Of a stretch of 64,000 nt of DNA, positions 36,138 through 44,861 are shown piece by piece. Origin of the DNA: Archangium sp. (GTDB lineage Bacteria; Myxococcota; Myxococcia; Myxococcales; Myxococcaceae). A program made the translations under genes and the position numbers. The notes under the pieces were generated by a model. It did no database searches, was not told the origin of the DNA, and worked only from the letters and a program-made list of their open reading frames with translations. The stretch spans positions 1 through 64,000 of the forward strand of contig JALHMW010000012.1 in the NCBI GenBank assembly GCA_022843845.1, given 5' to 3'. Each line of letters opens with the position of its first letter. Position 1 is the stretch's first letter.

Positions 36138-36704
36138 CTACCGCACCTTCCGTGCCTTCAGCGCGCGCCAGTCCTGCTCCAGCACGGCGTAGATGAACGC
36201 CCCGCACCACTCGCCCTTCACCCAGTAGTTCTCGCGAAAGTGGGCCTCGCGCACCATGCCGACGCGCTCCATCAATCGAGCGGAGTGGAGGTTGCGTGGG
36301 TCGCAGTCACCGAAGATGCGGTGAAGCCCGAGCTCGCCGAACGCGAAGTCGAGCAGCGCGGTCAACGCTGCGCTCCCGAGTCCCCGCCCCCAGTGATCGC
36401 GGCGCAAGTGAAACCAGACCGAGGCCTCGCGGTGCTCCGGTCGACCGATGCCCAGGCCCGCGCGGCCGACGTACCGCTCCTCACCCGGCAGGCAGATGGC
36501 GAAATCGTAGACGGTGCGCGGCACCACGCTCGCGAAGCCGATCGATCGCGCGAGCGCCGCCTTCGTGCCCGCCTCATCGAGCAGATCATTCGTCTGGTAC
36601 CGCACCACTTCGGGGTCCGAGTCGAGCACCCGGGCCTCACGCCAGTCGTCGGGTTCGATCTCCCTCAACACGACGTTCGAACCGACCAGGCGCACGGGGT
36701 ACAT
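36138..36704 (-). CDS. GNAT acetyltransferase, RimJ/RimL type
   Basis: ATG 36704 (MYPVRLVGSNVVLREIEPDD) is a typical RimJ/RimL start and gives 188 residues. The acetyl-CoA loop is RRDHWGRGLGSAAL, and the C-terminal motif is DPRNLHSARLMERVGMVREA followed by FRENYWVKGEW. Members acetylate ribosomal protein N-termini or small molecules. It ends ten bases before the start of the small partner gene downstream on the same strand. Confidence 0.88.
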   Translation of the reverse strand: MYPVRLVGSNVVLREIEPDDWREARVLDSDPEVVRYQTNDLLDEAGTKAALARSIGFASVVPRTVYDFAICLPGEERYVGRAGLGIGRPEHREASVWFHLRRDHWGRGLGSAALTALLDFAFGELGLHRIFGDCDPRNLHSARLMERVGMVREAHFRENYWVKGEWCGAFIYAVLEQDWRALKARKVR

Positions 36705-36775
36705 GCCGCCAGTCCTGCCAGCTTCGGGCGACGAGACCAAGAGCGCCCACGCACGTTCCGCGCTACAGCCGCCGC

Positions 36776-37915
36776 ATGCGTAAGGGACACCACAAGACGA
36801 ACCGCCGCGACGAGAAGGGACGGCGCCGGCCAGACCGGGAAGAGCGCCGGGCCCCGACGCGTGACCCGAGGCCTCCCGTCGCCACCGTCAGGCTGCCTGG
36901 CCGCGTGAAGATTCCACCCATCGCGAAGCTCGCGACGCTCCCGACCGTCGGCAAGTGGCTGTGGACCTGCCGCGACGGCTTCGAAGCACAGCTGTTCGAA
37001 GAGCTCTGCTGGCAGAAGTGCAGCGCCACGGTGCTGGGCTCGGGCCTGGTCGAGACCGATCGCCAGCCCGCGACGCCGCCCACCTTCGCGCGCATGGGCT
37101 TTCGCATCGACGCGCTGGTGAAGACGCCGCAAGAGGCCGCCGCCGCGCTCCCCCAGCACCCCAGCCGGGTGCAGGTCTGGGTGCCCGACACTGATGCCGG
37201 CAACGCACGCGCGGGCGAGTGCCTCGCATGGGAGTCGACCATCAACGCGCTCCGCGACGGCATCAAGGACCCCTCGACGCCGTGGTCGGCCTTCGAGAGC
37301 GGGGCCTCGCTCGGGCAGGTCTGTCTCGTCGCTCCGCACACCGCGGCGGTGGGGTCCATCGGCGCACGGGTGGCGCTCTCGCTCGCGCCCGGTGGCCGCG
37401 CGCGCATGAAGCGCACAGCCGCCGCGCCGTCACGCGCCGCCATGAAGCTCGACGAGGCGCTCGAGTGGGTCGGCGTCTCTCCGGGCAAAGGCGACCTCTG
37501 CGTCGACCTCGGCTCGGCGCCCGGAGGCTGGACCCGGCGGCTCCTCGAGCGTGGCGCCCGCGTCTGGAGCGTCGACACCGGCCTGCTCGCGCCCGACGTC
37601 GCCAAACACCCGCGCGTTCGTCACTTCCACCAGACCGCCTTCGCCTTCGTGCCCGACGAGCCCTGTGACTGGCTGTTCTGCGACATGGCCTGGCGCCCGC
37701 TCGAGGTCGCGCAGCTGCTCGCGAAGTGGGCGCGAAACCGGTGGGCGACGCAGATGGTCGCGAACATCAAGTTGCCGATGAAGGACAAGCTGCCGATGGT
37801 GCTCCGCATGCGCGCCACGCTCGAGGCCGGCGGCTGGAGCAACGTGCACCTTCGCCAGCTCTACCATGACCGCGACGAGGTGACGGTGCAGGCCGTGCGC
37901 GGGCCGAACACCTGA
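36776..37915 (+). CDS. RlmM-like 23S rRNA 2'-O-ribose methyltransferase
   Basis: ATG 36776 gives 379 residues. After a basic tail (KGHHKTNRRDEKGRRRP) and a THUMP-like middle come the RrmJ-type methyltransferase motifs: LCVDLGSAPGGWTRRLL for S-adenosylmethionine, AAMKLDEALEWV with the first catalytic Lys, FCDMAWRP with the Asp and ANIKLPMKDK with the second Lys. This K-D-K arrangement and domain order match RlmM, which methylates C2498 of 23S rRNA in E. coli. The very basic start is an extension compared with that protein. Confidence 0.87.
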   Translation: MRKGHHKTNRRDEKGRRRPDREERRAPTRDPRPPVATVRLPGRVKIPPIAKLATLPTVGKWLWTCRDGFEAQLFEELCWQKCSATVLGSGLVETDRQPATPPTFARMGFRIDALVKTPQEAAAALPQHPSRVQVWVPDTDAGNARAGECLAWESTINALRDGIKDPSTPWSAFESGASLGQVCLVAPHTAAVGSIGARVALSLAPGGRARMKRTAAAPSRAAMKLDEALEWVGVSPGKGDLCVDLGSAPGGWTRRLLERGARVWSVDTGLLAPDVAKHPRVRHFHQTAFAFVPDEPCDWLFCDMAWRPLEVAQLLAKWARNRWATQMVANIKLPMKDKLPMVLRMRATLEAGGWSNVHLRQLYHDRDEVTVQAVRGPNT

Positions 37916-38017
37916 CCCTCGAGCAGCATGCGCTGTGAACGGCTCGACAGCCCGGGCGGGAACGAGGTCTGCTGAGCCCACAATGCATCGTCGAGCGACA
38001 CGCGGTGTCCCACCGTC

Positions 38018-39469
38018 ATGAGCATCAGATGGCTGAGCCTGAGTGTGCTGGTCCTCTTCGCGGCGGCGTGCGCCCCGCGCCCGCAACCGTGTGGACCCGC
38101 GACGTGCTCGGGCTGCTGTAGCGCGGCCGGTGATTGCCAGACGAGCGGCTCGGCGCTGGCGTGTGGGCTCAAAGGCTCGAGCTGTCAGCAATGCACCGGC
38201 GCCGCCGTGTGCGTCGCCGGGGCGTGTGCCTCTGGCAGCGGTGGTTCCGGTGGCGGGAGCACGGCTGGCGGGAACCCCGGCGGCGGGAGCACGGCTGGCG
38301 GGAACCCCGGCGGCGGGAACGCGGCTGGAGGCAGCGCAGGAAGCGGGGTCGACGCGGGCCGCCCCGATGCTTCGACCCCTGACGCGGGGAGCGTCGACGC
38401 AGGTCGTGTCGACGCGGGGCTCGTTCGTGACGGAGGCTGCACGCTCGCGTTCGGGCCGCTCCAGACCCACGCGGGCGCCGGCTCCTACCTCACGACCTCG
38501 GACTTCGATCGCGACGGCCGGCCCGACCTCGCGTGGACCAACCCCTTTCAAGACGAGCTCGGCGTGCTCCTCAACTCGGACGCGGGTCTGCGCAGCGTCG
38601 CGATCACGCGGTTTGGTGCGCGCGCATGGCCGGGCTCGGTGGCGGTCGCCGACATCGACCTCGACGGCTTCGACGACCTCGTGATCGGCGCGTTCTTCTC
38701 GTCGCAGCTGGTCGTCGCGCGGAACGACCAGCAGGGTCGCTTCTCGCTCACGACGCGCTACCAGGTGCCGAACGTGTGGTGGGTCTCGGCGGCGCCGCTC
38801 GACACCGTGCCCGGGCTCGACCTGGTCGTCTCGAACGAGCTGCGCGAGATCCTCGTGCTCAGGAACATGAGCGGCGCGCTCGCCCTGCCGAACCCATGGG
38901 CCACCGACGCGGGCCACTCGACCTACGGCAATTGCGTCGGTGACTTCCGCCGCATGGGCGTGAACGACGTGGTCGCGCTCTCGGGTCTCGGCGAGGGCGC
39001 GGTCACGGTTCTGCGCAACGATGGCACCGCGCGCTTCACCGTGTCTGACCACTTCACCATCGTCGGGCGACCGATGGCCTGCGTGGTGGGCGACCTCGAC
39101 GCCGACGGCCTGGTCGACCTCGTCGTCACCACCCTGGACTCGACGGTCGAGCTCTTCCGCGGCACCAGCGCGGGCAGGCTGCAACCGTTCGCGACCCTCT
39201 CTGGCCTCAAGAGCGAGACGGCGCCGGCGCTGGCAGACCTCGACCTCGACGGCCGCCCCGAGCTCGTCATCTCGAGCACGGCCAGCGATGGCGGCGTGTA
39301 CGTGGTGCGCGCGCTCGAGGACGGCGGCGTCGGTCTGCCCGCGCGGGTCCCTGGCGCTCCCGGGTCGGTCGCGGCCGTCGTCATCGCCGACTTCGATGGC
39401 GATGGCCTCGACGACGTCGCCGGGGTGGGCGCGGGCCAGACGTTCGTGGTGCCCAACCGCTGCCGCTGA
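38018..39469 (+). CDS. FG-GAP/VCBS-repeat lipoprotein
   Basis: The 483-residue protein has a lipobox (LFAAAC). It then has a compact Cys-rich module (CGPATCSGCC to CVAGAC), a Gly/Ser/Asn linker made of two identical 30-base units encoding GGSTAGGNPG, and a VDAG-rich stretch. The remainder is a seven-bladed-propeller type region with FG-GAP/VCBS motifs such as DFDRDGRPDLAW, DIDLDGFDDLVIG, DLDADGLVDLVV and DFDGDGLDDVAGV, which bind calcium in related proteins. It is probably displayed on the cell surface. The same N-terminal Cys module occurs in the gene at 41374. Confidence 0.85.
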   Translation: MSIRWLSLSVLVLFAAACAPRPQPCGPATCSGCCSAAGDCQTSGSALACGLKGSSCQQCTGAAVCVAGACASGSGGSGGGSTAGGNPGGGSTAGGNPGGGNAAGGSAGSGVDAGRPDASTPDAGSVDAGRVDAGLVRDGGCTLAFGPLQTHAGAGSYLTTSDFDRDGRPDLAWTNPFQDELGVLLNSDAGLRSVAITRFGARAWPGSVAVADIDLDGFDDLVIGAFFSSQLVVARNDQQGRFSLTTRYQVPNVWWVSAAPLDTVPGLDLVVSNELREILVLRNMSGALALPNPWATDAGHSTYGNCVGDFRRMGVNDVVALSGLGEGAVTVLRNDGTARFTVSDHFTIVGRPMACVVGDLDADGLVDLVVTTLDSTVELFRGTSAGRLQPFATLSGLKSETAPALADLDLDGRPELVISSTASDGGVYVVRALEDGGVGLPARVPGAPGSVAAVVIADFDGDGLDDVAGVGAGQTFVVPNRCR

Positions 39470-39517
39470 AGCAACGCCCCTTGCCTGAACGGCCCTTCGA
39501 CGCAAAGAAGGGCATGT

Positions 39518-40546
39518 ATGGCCCGGTCAACCCTCGACATGACGTCGCGAATCGCGCCGCTGGTGCTCGCGCACGCGAACGCCCGGGGCCTCGACGTGGC
39601 TGCGCTGATGGCGAAGCACGAGCTCCCGGCTGACCTCGACTGGAAGTCGGCTGGGAAGCTCGAGGTCACCCTTCCCTTGACCAGGTTGACCGCGCTCGTC
39701 GACGACGTCGCCTCGACGCTGAAGGCTCCACACTTCGGGCTCGAGGTCGCCCGCTCGGTGCAGATCGGCTCGTACGGGGTGGCGGAGTTCCTGATCCGCT
39801 CCGCGACGATCGTTCGTGGCGCCTGCGAGAACCTGGTGCGCTTCAACGCGCTGATGGCGCCTGACATCACCTTCCGCTTCGACGACTCGGGTGACGAGGC
39901 GGTGGTCGAGCTGGGGCTCCCTGGCGTGCCTGATGGCATGTCGCGCCACCACCACGAGTATGCGACCTATCTGATCGGCAAACGGCTGCTGCAGATGGTC
40001 GAGGGCCTGACGCTGAAGCGGCTCTGGTTCGCCAACTCGAGGCCAGCAGACGTCACTGCGCTCGTCGACGAGTTCGGCACCTCGAACCTCGCGTTCGATC
40101 AACCACTCAACGGCTTCTCGTTCGACAAGCGCTTCCTCGAACAACCGGTGAAGACGGGCGACGCGGCGCTGTACTCGTTCCTCGAGGAGCACGCGCTCGC
40201 AGCGCTCGCCTCACGACCGAAGAGCGACGACCTGATCGACCGTCTGCGCCAGGGTATTCGCGACGCCCTCAAGCAGGGCGAGCCCAACGTCGAGCGCATC
40301 GCCACCCGGCTCGCGTTGTCTGGCCGCACGCTGCAGCGCCGGCTCTCCGACCTGGGCACCTCGTTCCAGTCCGTGCTCGACGACGTGCGCTTCGACCTCG
40401 CCCGCGCCTACCTGCGCGACGCGCGCCTCGACATCACCCAGGTCGCCTATCTGCTCGGGTATTCGGAGCTGCGCGCCTTCGATCGCGCCTTCAAGCGCTG
40501 GGCGAACATCACCCCGCGCGACTGGCGCGACCAGAAGACCGCCTAA
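39518..40546 (+). CDS. AraC-family transcriptional regulator
   Basis: The 342-residue protein has an N-terminal arabinose-binding-like domain of the OruR/GadX group (residues about 20-200) and a C-terminal double helix-turn-helix (VERIATRLALSGRTLQRRLS, then ITQVAYLLGYSELRAFDRAF). AAGAAGGG precedes the ATG at 39518. Such regulators usually sense a small molecule and activate a nearby operon. The neighbours here (a lipoprotein and an unknown protein) do not reveal the target. Confidence 0.9.
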   Translation: MARSTLDMTSRIAPLVLAHANARGLDVAALMAKHELPADLDWKSAGKLEVTLPLTRLTALVDDVASTLKAPHFGLEVARSVQIGSYGVAEFLIRSATIVRGACENLVRFNALMAPDITFRFDDSGDEAVVELGLPGVPDGMSRHHHEYATYLIGKRLLQMVEGLTLKRLWFANSRPADVTALVDEFGTSNLAFDQPLNGFSFDKRFLEQPVKTGDAALYSFLEEHALAALASRPKSDDLIDRLRQGIRDALKQGEPNVERIATRLALSGRTLQRRLSDLGTSFQSVLDDVRFDLARAYLRDARLDITQVAYLLGYSELRAFDRAFKRWANITPRDWRDQKTA

Positions 40547-40645
40547 CCGGCTGATATTCGAATCTTTCTGCACGTCGGGCGTGGCGTGAGGTGTCCATTC
40601 CAGTGTCGCGACTCGTGTGAAGCAGACACGACAACCTGAGCACTT

Positions 40646-41284
40646 GTGAATACCCCCATGACCTCCGACTCGGACGAGCTCAAGTTCCCGAAGAAGCCGC
40701 GCCCCTTCAACGCAGCCCGCATCTCGCAGGTGTTGCCGGTGATCGACGACCACGGTGACTTCAGCGGAGAGCACCGCCTCTCGGCCGTCATCGGCAGCCA
40801 GGAGGTCGAGGTGCGCTTCGTCGAGGCGAGCGGCGAGTTCCGGCTCGTCGAAGACGACGACGTGCGGGAGCTCTCGCGAACGGACCTCAAGGACCTCGCG
40901 TCGGCCCTGCGCCGCTACCAGCAGAACGTGCCGTGGGACGATGGCGAAGCCGGTCGCGTGCTGGTCGGCCTGAACGACGCCATCACGCCCACCCGGCTCT
41001 CGGGGTTCACGGTGCGCTCGGTGAGCGATCTGGGGCCCGTGGTGCTCGTCGCCGGCAAGACCGACGCGGAGGACATCGACGTGGTGCTCGACGCGGTGAC
41101 GGGTGAGCTGACGCTCATCATCTCGAAGGAAGACCGCGGCTCGAAGAAGCGCTCGCCGACGACGCAGGAGGCGCACGACCTGGTGACTGCCCTGCGCGCC
41201 CGCGTCGAAGGCCGCCCAGCCAACCGCACCACGATGCTGCTGGCCGTGGTGCTCGAAGCCGCCCGCCGCAGTGCGCTCAACTGA
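40646..41284 (+). CDS. Hypothetical protein
   Basis: The first start is GTG 40646, with an in-frame ATG at 40658. The product of about 210 residues is charged, with no signal peptide or membrane helix. Beta-type segments such as DLGPVVLVAGKTDAEDIDVV and TGELTLIISKEDRG alternate with helices, ending AVVLEAARRSALN. I recognise no family. It stands alone between an AraC regulator and a large lipoprotein, each about 90-100 bases away. Confidence 0.7.
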   Translation: MNTPMTSDSDELKFPKKPRPFNAARISQVLPVIDDHGDFSGEHRLSAVIGSQEVEVRFVEASGEFRLVEDDDVRELSRTDLKDLASALRRYQQNVPWDDGEAGRVLVGLNDAITPTRLSGFTVRSVSDLGPVVLVAGKTDAEDIDVVLDAVTGELTLIISKEDRGSKKRSPTTQEAHDLVTALRARVEGRPANRTTMLLAVVLEAARRSALN

Positions 41285-41373
41285 CGAGTGACTCGCTGCG
41301 GCTTCGACGCTACATGACGTGCCGCTTCCGTGAGGCAGCTGGGCCGACCTCGCGAAACGAAAGGCCTCTCGTC

Positions 41374-44300
41374 GTGCGCTCGCTCTGGGTTCTCCTGTTG
41401 CTCGCCGCCGCGTTCGCCGGCTGCCCCCAGGAGAAGCCTCCCTGCAACCTCGCCACCTGCCCCGACGGCTGCTGCACGTCGGCGGGCGAGTGCAGGCCGG
41501 GCAACGACAAGGCTGCGTGCGGCACCGGCGCCCTCTTCTGCCGCACCTGCGACGAGACCGACACCTGCGCCGAGAAGCGGTGCGATCTGGTGCGGCCCGA
41601 CGCGGGCTCGTGCCCAACGGGCTTCCACCGGTGTGTGACGGGAGAAAACACGGTCTCCTGCGCTGCCGACGATGACGTGGCGACGTGCGGCTCGCGCTGC
41701 AGGCCCTGTCCCGCGACCAACGGCATCGCGACGTGCTCCGCGGGCGCCTGTGGCGTCACGTGCCGGCCGGGCACCCACGTCTGCGGCTCGACCTGCGTCG
41801 ACGACACCGCGGTGAACTCGTGCGGAACGCGGTGCGGCCCCTGCGCCTTCCCCATGAACTCCATTCCCAAATGCACCAACCGCGACTGCGACTTCGAGTG
41901 CGACAACGGGTACCACCGCTGCGGCGACCAGTGCCTCCGAGACACCGCGCCTGCGTCGTGCGGCAGCCGATGCATCGCGTGCCCTGCGCCGGCGAACGGA
42001 ACCGCCACGTGCACCACTGAGCTGGCGTGCGACTTCGTCTGCAACACCGGCTTCCACCGCTGCGGCATGGCCTGCGTCTCGGACACCGCACCAGAGACGT
42101 GCGGCAGCAGCTGCGTGCCCTGCCCTGGAACGGCGAACGGCGCCGCGGCGTGCGTGGCCGGCCAGTGCGACATCACCTGCGCCACCGGCTTCAACCGCTG
42201 CAACGGCGTCTGCGCGCCCGCGACGTCGACGACGGCGTGCGGCCCCTCGTGCTCGACCTGCACCGCGCCCGATGGCGGCGCGCCCGTCTGCACCAACAGC
42301 GCCTGCGCGTACACGTGCGCGAGCGGCTTCAACCCGTGCAACGGCGAGTGCGCGAGCGCGACCGACGTGAAGGCCTGTGGGGCCACGTGCACCCGCTGCG
42401 CGGAAGGCGTGCCCGGCTCGGTGCCGACGTGTGATGGCACCTCGTGCAGCACCACCTGCGCGGCTGGAAACACCCGCTGCGGCGGCGCGACGGGCAGCTG
42501 CGTCGGTGAAGGCGTCGCCGCCGCGTGTGGCGCTGGCTGCACCACCTGCCCTGCCGGAAACGCGTTGGAGCGCGCGACGTGCACCAGCGGGACCTGCGGG
42601 ACGGTATGCATCGACACCTGCAGCGCGGCCTGCGTCGACCGCCAGCGCGACCCGGCCAATTGCGGCGCGTGCGGCGTCTCGTGCGGCGCTGGAGCCTGCA
42701 TCGGCGGCCAGTGCCGCGCGACGTGCAGCAACGGCGTCTTCTTCTCCGGCATCGCCGAGGTGTTGCCGCACGCGTTCACCCCGGGCACTGCGCCTCGCTT
42801 CTGGGCCGTCGACGTGACTGGAGACTCGCGGCTCGACCTGCTCGCGACTGGCGGCACCACGCGCTTCACCTTCGTCAACGCAGGCAACGCCCGGTTCCAG
42901 CCGGCCACCATCGCCGACGCAGGGACGACGTTGCTGCCGCTCGACACGGCCGACTTCACGCTCGATGGCCGGGCCGATCTCATCGCCGGTGACGCGCGCG
43001 CGCTGTGGCTGGTGCAGCAGACGGCCGCCGGGTTCTCGACGCCGCTCGTCTTGTTCACCAACGGGCAGAACGGCATCGTGCTCGCGTCCGACTTCACGGG
43101 TGATGGCCGGGCCGATCTGTTGCGCGTGCCGCAGATTGGAAACCTGAACGCCGATCTGTGGGTGAACCAGTCGGCCGACGGTGGCGCGCCGTTCTCGCAG
43201 ACGCGCAACGCAGCGCCGAACCTGCAGCTCGCCGACTTCGCCCGCGCCGGAGACCTCACCAACGACTCGCGGTCCGATCTGGTGACGTCGCAGGCAGGGC
43301 AGCTGCGGGTGTTCGTCACCAGCGGCGCGAACGCGTTCACCCAGGTGATGCCACCGCCGCCCGTGCAGAACGGCGTCATCGGGCTCGCGGTCGCCGAGCT
43401 GACCCGTGACGCCAATCGCGACGTGGCCACCATCACGCCGTCGGCGGTCTTCGTGCTCGCGGGCAACGGGAGCGGAGGCCTGGCAGCGCCCGTCCTCGCA
43501 GCGAACGCAGGCTCCACGCTCGCGGCGATCGAAGCGGCAGACCTCGATGGAGACGGCTTCACCGATCTCGCGCTCGGCACGGGCCGCGGTCTCGAGGTGC
43601 TCTGGTCGACCGGCGCGGGCACGTTCTCGGCGCCCGAGGTGTACGAGGTCGATGGCTTCACGCCCGCGTCTGCGGCGTCTGGGCTCCAGCTCGTCGACTT
43701 GACCGGCGATGGGCGGCTGGATGTCGTGCTCTTCAACGGCCTCGTGCGCCCGGTGCTGATCCGCAACACGGCCACCGGCCGCGGCTTCGAACGAACGGTG
43801 AAGACGGCGCTCACCAACAGCGAGTTCCTGCTGGCCGGTCGCGTCGACGGCGACTCGCGTGACGATCTGATCGTCAGCCGGCGCGCCTCGGTCGTCAGCA
43901 TGCAGCCGATCGCCACGCAGACCCGCGTGCTGCGCGCGAACGGAGCAGGCGGCTTCACGGTGGGCCCCGAAGACCCGCTGACCCGGCCCGAGGCGCTGGC
44001 CGACTTCGACCAGGACGGGAACGTCGACGTGCTGCGCCTCGACTGCCCGAGCCCGATGCTCCCCGATGGAGGTTTCTCGACGACGCCCGTGCCCTGCTTC
44101 GCGCGGGTGGAGTTCGGCGCCGCGTCGTTCCGCTTCGGCGTCGACTCGGTGTCGCTCGCGCTCGACGTCTTCGCGACCGAGGTGCAGCTGCGCGCGGCTG
44201 ACTTCGACGCCGACGGCAGGGCCGACGTGCTGGTGCGCACCAACGCCGGCCTGTCGCTGTTCAGGAACCTCGGCATGCGTCAGTTCGCTGCGCCAACGCT

Positions 44301-44820
44301 GACGCCCTTCCTCCCCGCGGTGCAGGACCTCGCCGTCGTCGACGTCGATCGTGATGGACGGAACGACGTGGTGGTGCTGGCCAACGCCAACGCCCCCCGC
44401 GCCGTGTACCCGCTGCTGAGCCGTGGCACCGGCTTCGTGCTGGCGCCACGCGTCGCGAACTTCGACTTCGACACGGGCCTCGTCGCGGGCTTCGTCACCA
44501 ACGACTCGTACGCCGACATCGCAGGCGGCTCGGGCGTGTTGATGACGGGCAACGGCACGGCAGGGTTCGTCCGAGGCACGGACTGGAAGCCGGGCCCCAC
44601 GCCTGCAGGCGCTGCGTTCCTCGTCGACACCGACGGCGACGGGCGCGGAGAAGTCGTGAACCGTCAGTTCAACTCCACCGTGCTCGCGACCCCCGACGTG
44701 CTGCCGCGTGGGTTCTCGGGCCGGGTCGAGCGCTTCGCCGACGTCACCGGTGATGGCGTGCCCGACTGGGTGCAGCTGACGCCGACCGACGTGGTGGTGG
44801 GCGTGGGTCGCTGTCGCTGA
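41374..44820 (+). CDS. Very large Cys-rich/FG-GAP lipoprotein
   Basis: I use GTG 41374 (1148 residues) because it gives a clean leader (VRSLWVLLLLAAAFAGC) with a lipobox. A Cys module like that of the 38018 gene follows, then about eight Cys-rich repeats of 45-50 residues (pattern GFxRCGxxCxxDTAPxxCGSxCxxCP). The second half is a series of FG-GAP/VCBS blades (DVTGDSRLDLLATG, DLDGDGFTDLALGTG, DFDADGRADVLV, DTDGDGRGEVV). Such architecture suggests a disulphide-rich surface stalk bearing a calcium-binding propeller. The upstream ATG at 41314 would add a charged tail before the leader. Confidence 0.87.
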   Translation: MRSLWVLLLLAAAFAGCPQEKPPCNLATCPDGCCTSAGECRPGNDKAACGTGALFCRTCDETDTCAEKRCDLVRPDAGSCPTGFHRCVTGENTVSCAADDDVATCGSRCRPCPATNGIATCSAGACGVTCRPGTHVCGSTCVDDTAVNSCGTRCGPCAFPMNSIPKCTNRDCDFECDNGYHRCGDQCLRDTAPASCGSRCIACPAPANGTATCTTELACDFVCNTGFHRCGMACVSDTAPETCGSSCVPCPGTANGAAACVAGQCDITCATGFNRCNGVCAPATSTTACGPSCSTCTAPDGGAPVCTNSACAYTCASGFNPCNGECASATDVKACGATCTRCAEGVPGSVPTCDGTSCSTTCAAGNTRCGGATGSCVGEGVAAACGAGCTTCPAGNALERATCTSGTCGTVCIDTCSAACVDRQRDPANCGACGVSCGAGACIGGQCRATCSNGVFFSGIAEVLPHAFTPGTAPRFWAVDVTGDSRLDLLATGGTTRFTFVNAGNARFQPATIADAGTTLLPLDTADFTLDGRADLIAGDARALWLVQQTAAGFSTPLVLFTNGQNGIVLASDFTGDGRADLLRVPQIGNLNADLWVNQSADGGAPFSQTRNAAPNLQLADFARAGDLTNDSRSDLVTSQAGQLRVFVTSGANAFTQVMPPPPVQNGVIGLAVAELTRDANRDVATITPSAVFVLAGNGSGGLAAPVLAANAGSTLAAIEAADLDGDGFTDLALGTGRGLEVLWSTGAGTFSAPEVYEVDGFTPASAASGLQLVDLTGDGRLDVVLFNGLVRPVLIRNTATGRGFERTVKTALTNSEFLLAGRVDGDSRDDLIVSRRASVVSMQPIATQTRVLRANGAGGFTVGPEDPLTRPEALADFDQDGNVDVLRLDCPSPMLPDGGFSTTPVPCFARVEFGAASFRFGVDSVSLALDVFATEVQLRAADFDADGRADVLVRTNAGLSLFRNLGMRQFAAPTLTPFLPAVQDLAVVDVDRDGRNDVVVLANANAPRAVYPLLSRGTGFVLAPRVANFDFDTGLVAGFVTNDSYADIAGGSGVLMTGNGTAGFVRGTDWKPGPTPAGAAFLVDTDGDGRGEVVNRQFNSTVLATPDVLPRGFSGRVERFADVTGDGVPDWVQLTPTDVVVGVGRCR

Positions 44821-44861
44821 TTTCACCGCAACTCCCCACGGCCGGCCGGGTTCCTTCTGGC

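Noticed and set aside
40915..44826. 1303-codon minus-strand frame opposite the Cys-rich lipoprotein
   Set aside because: Antisense to a gene with a lipobox, Cys repeats and FG-GAP motifs; Arg/Ala/Val/Gly bias marks it as a shadow.
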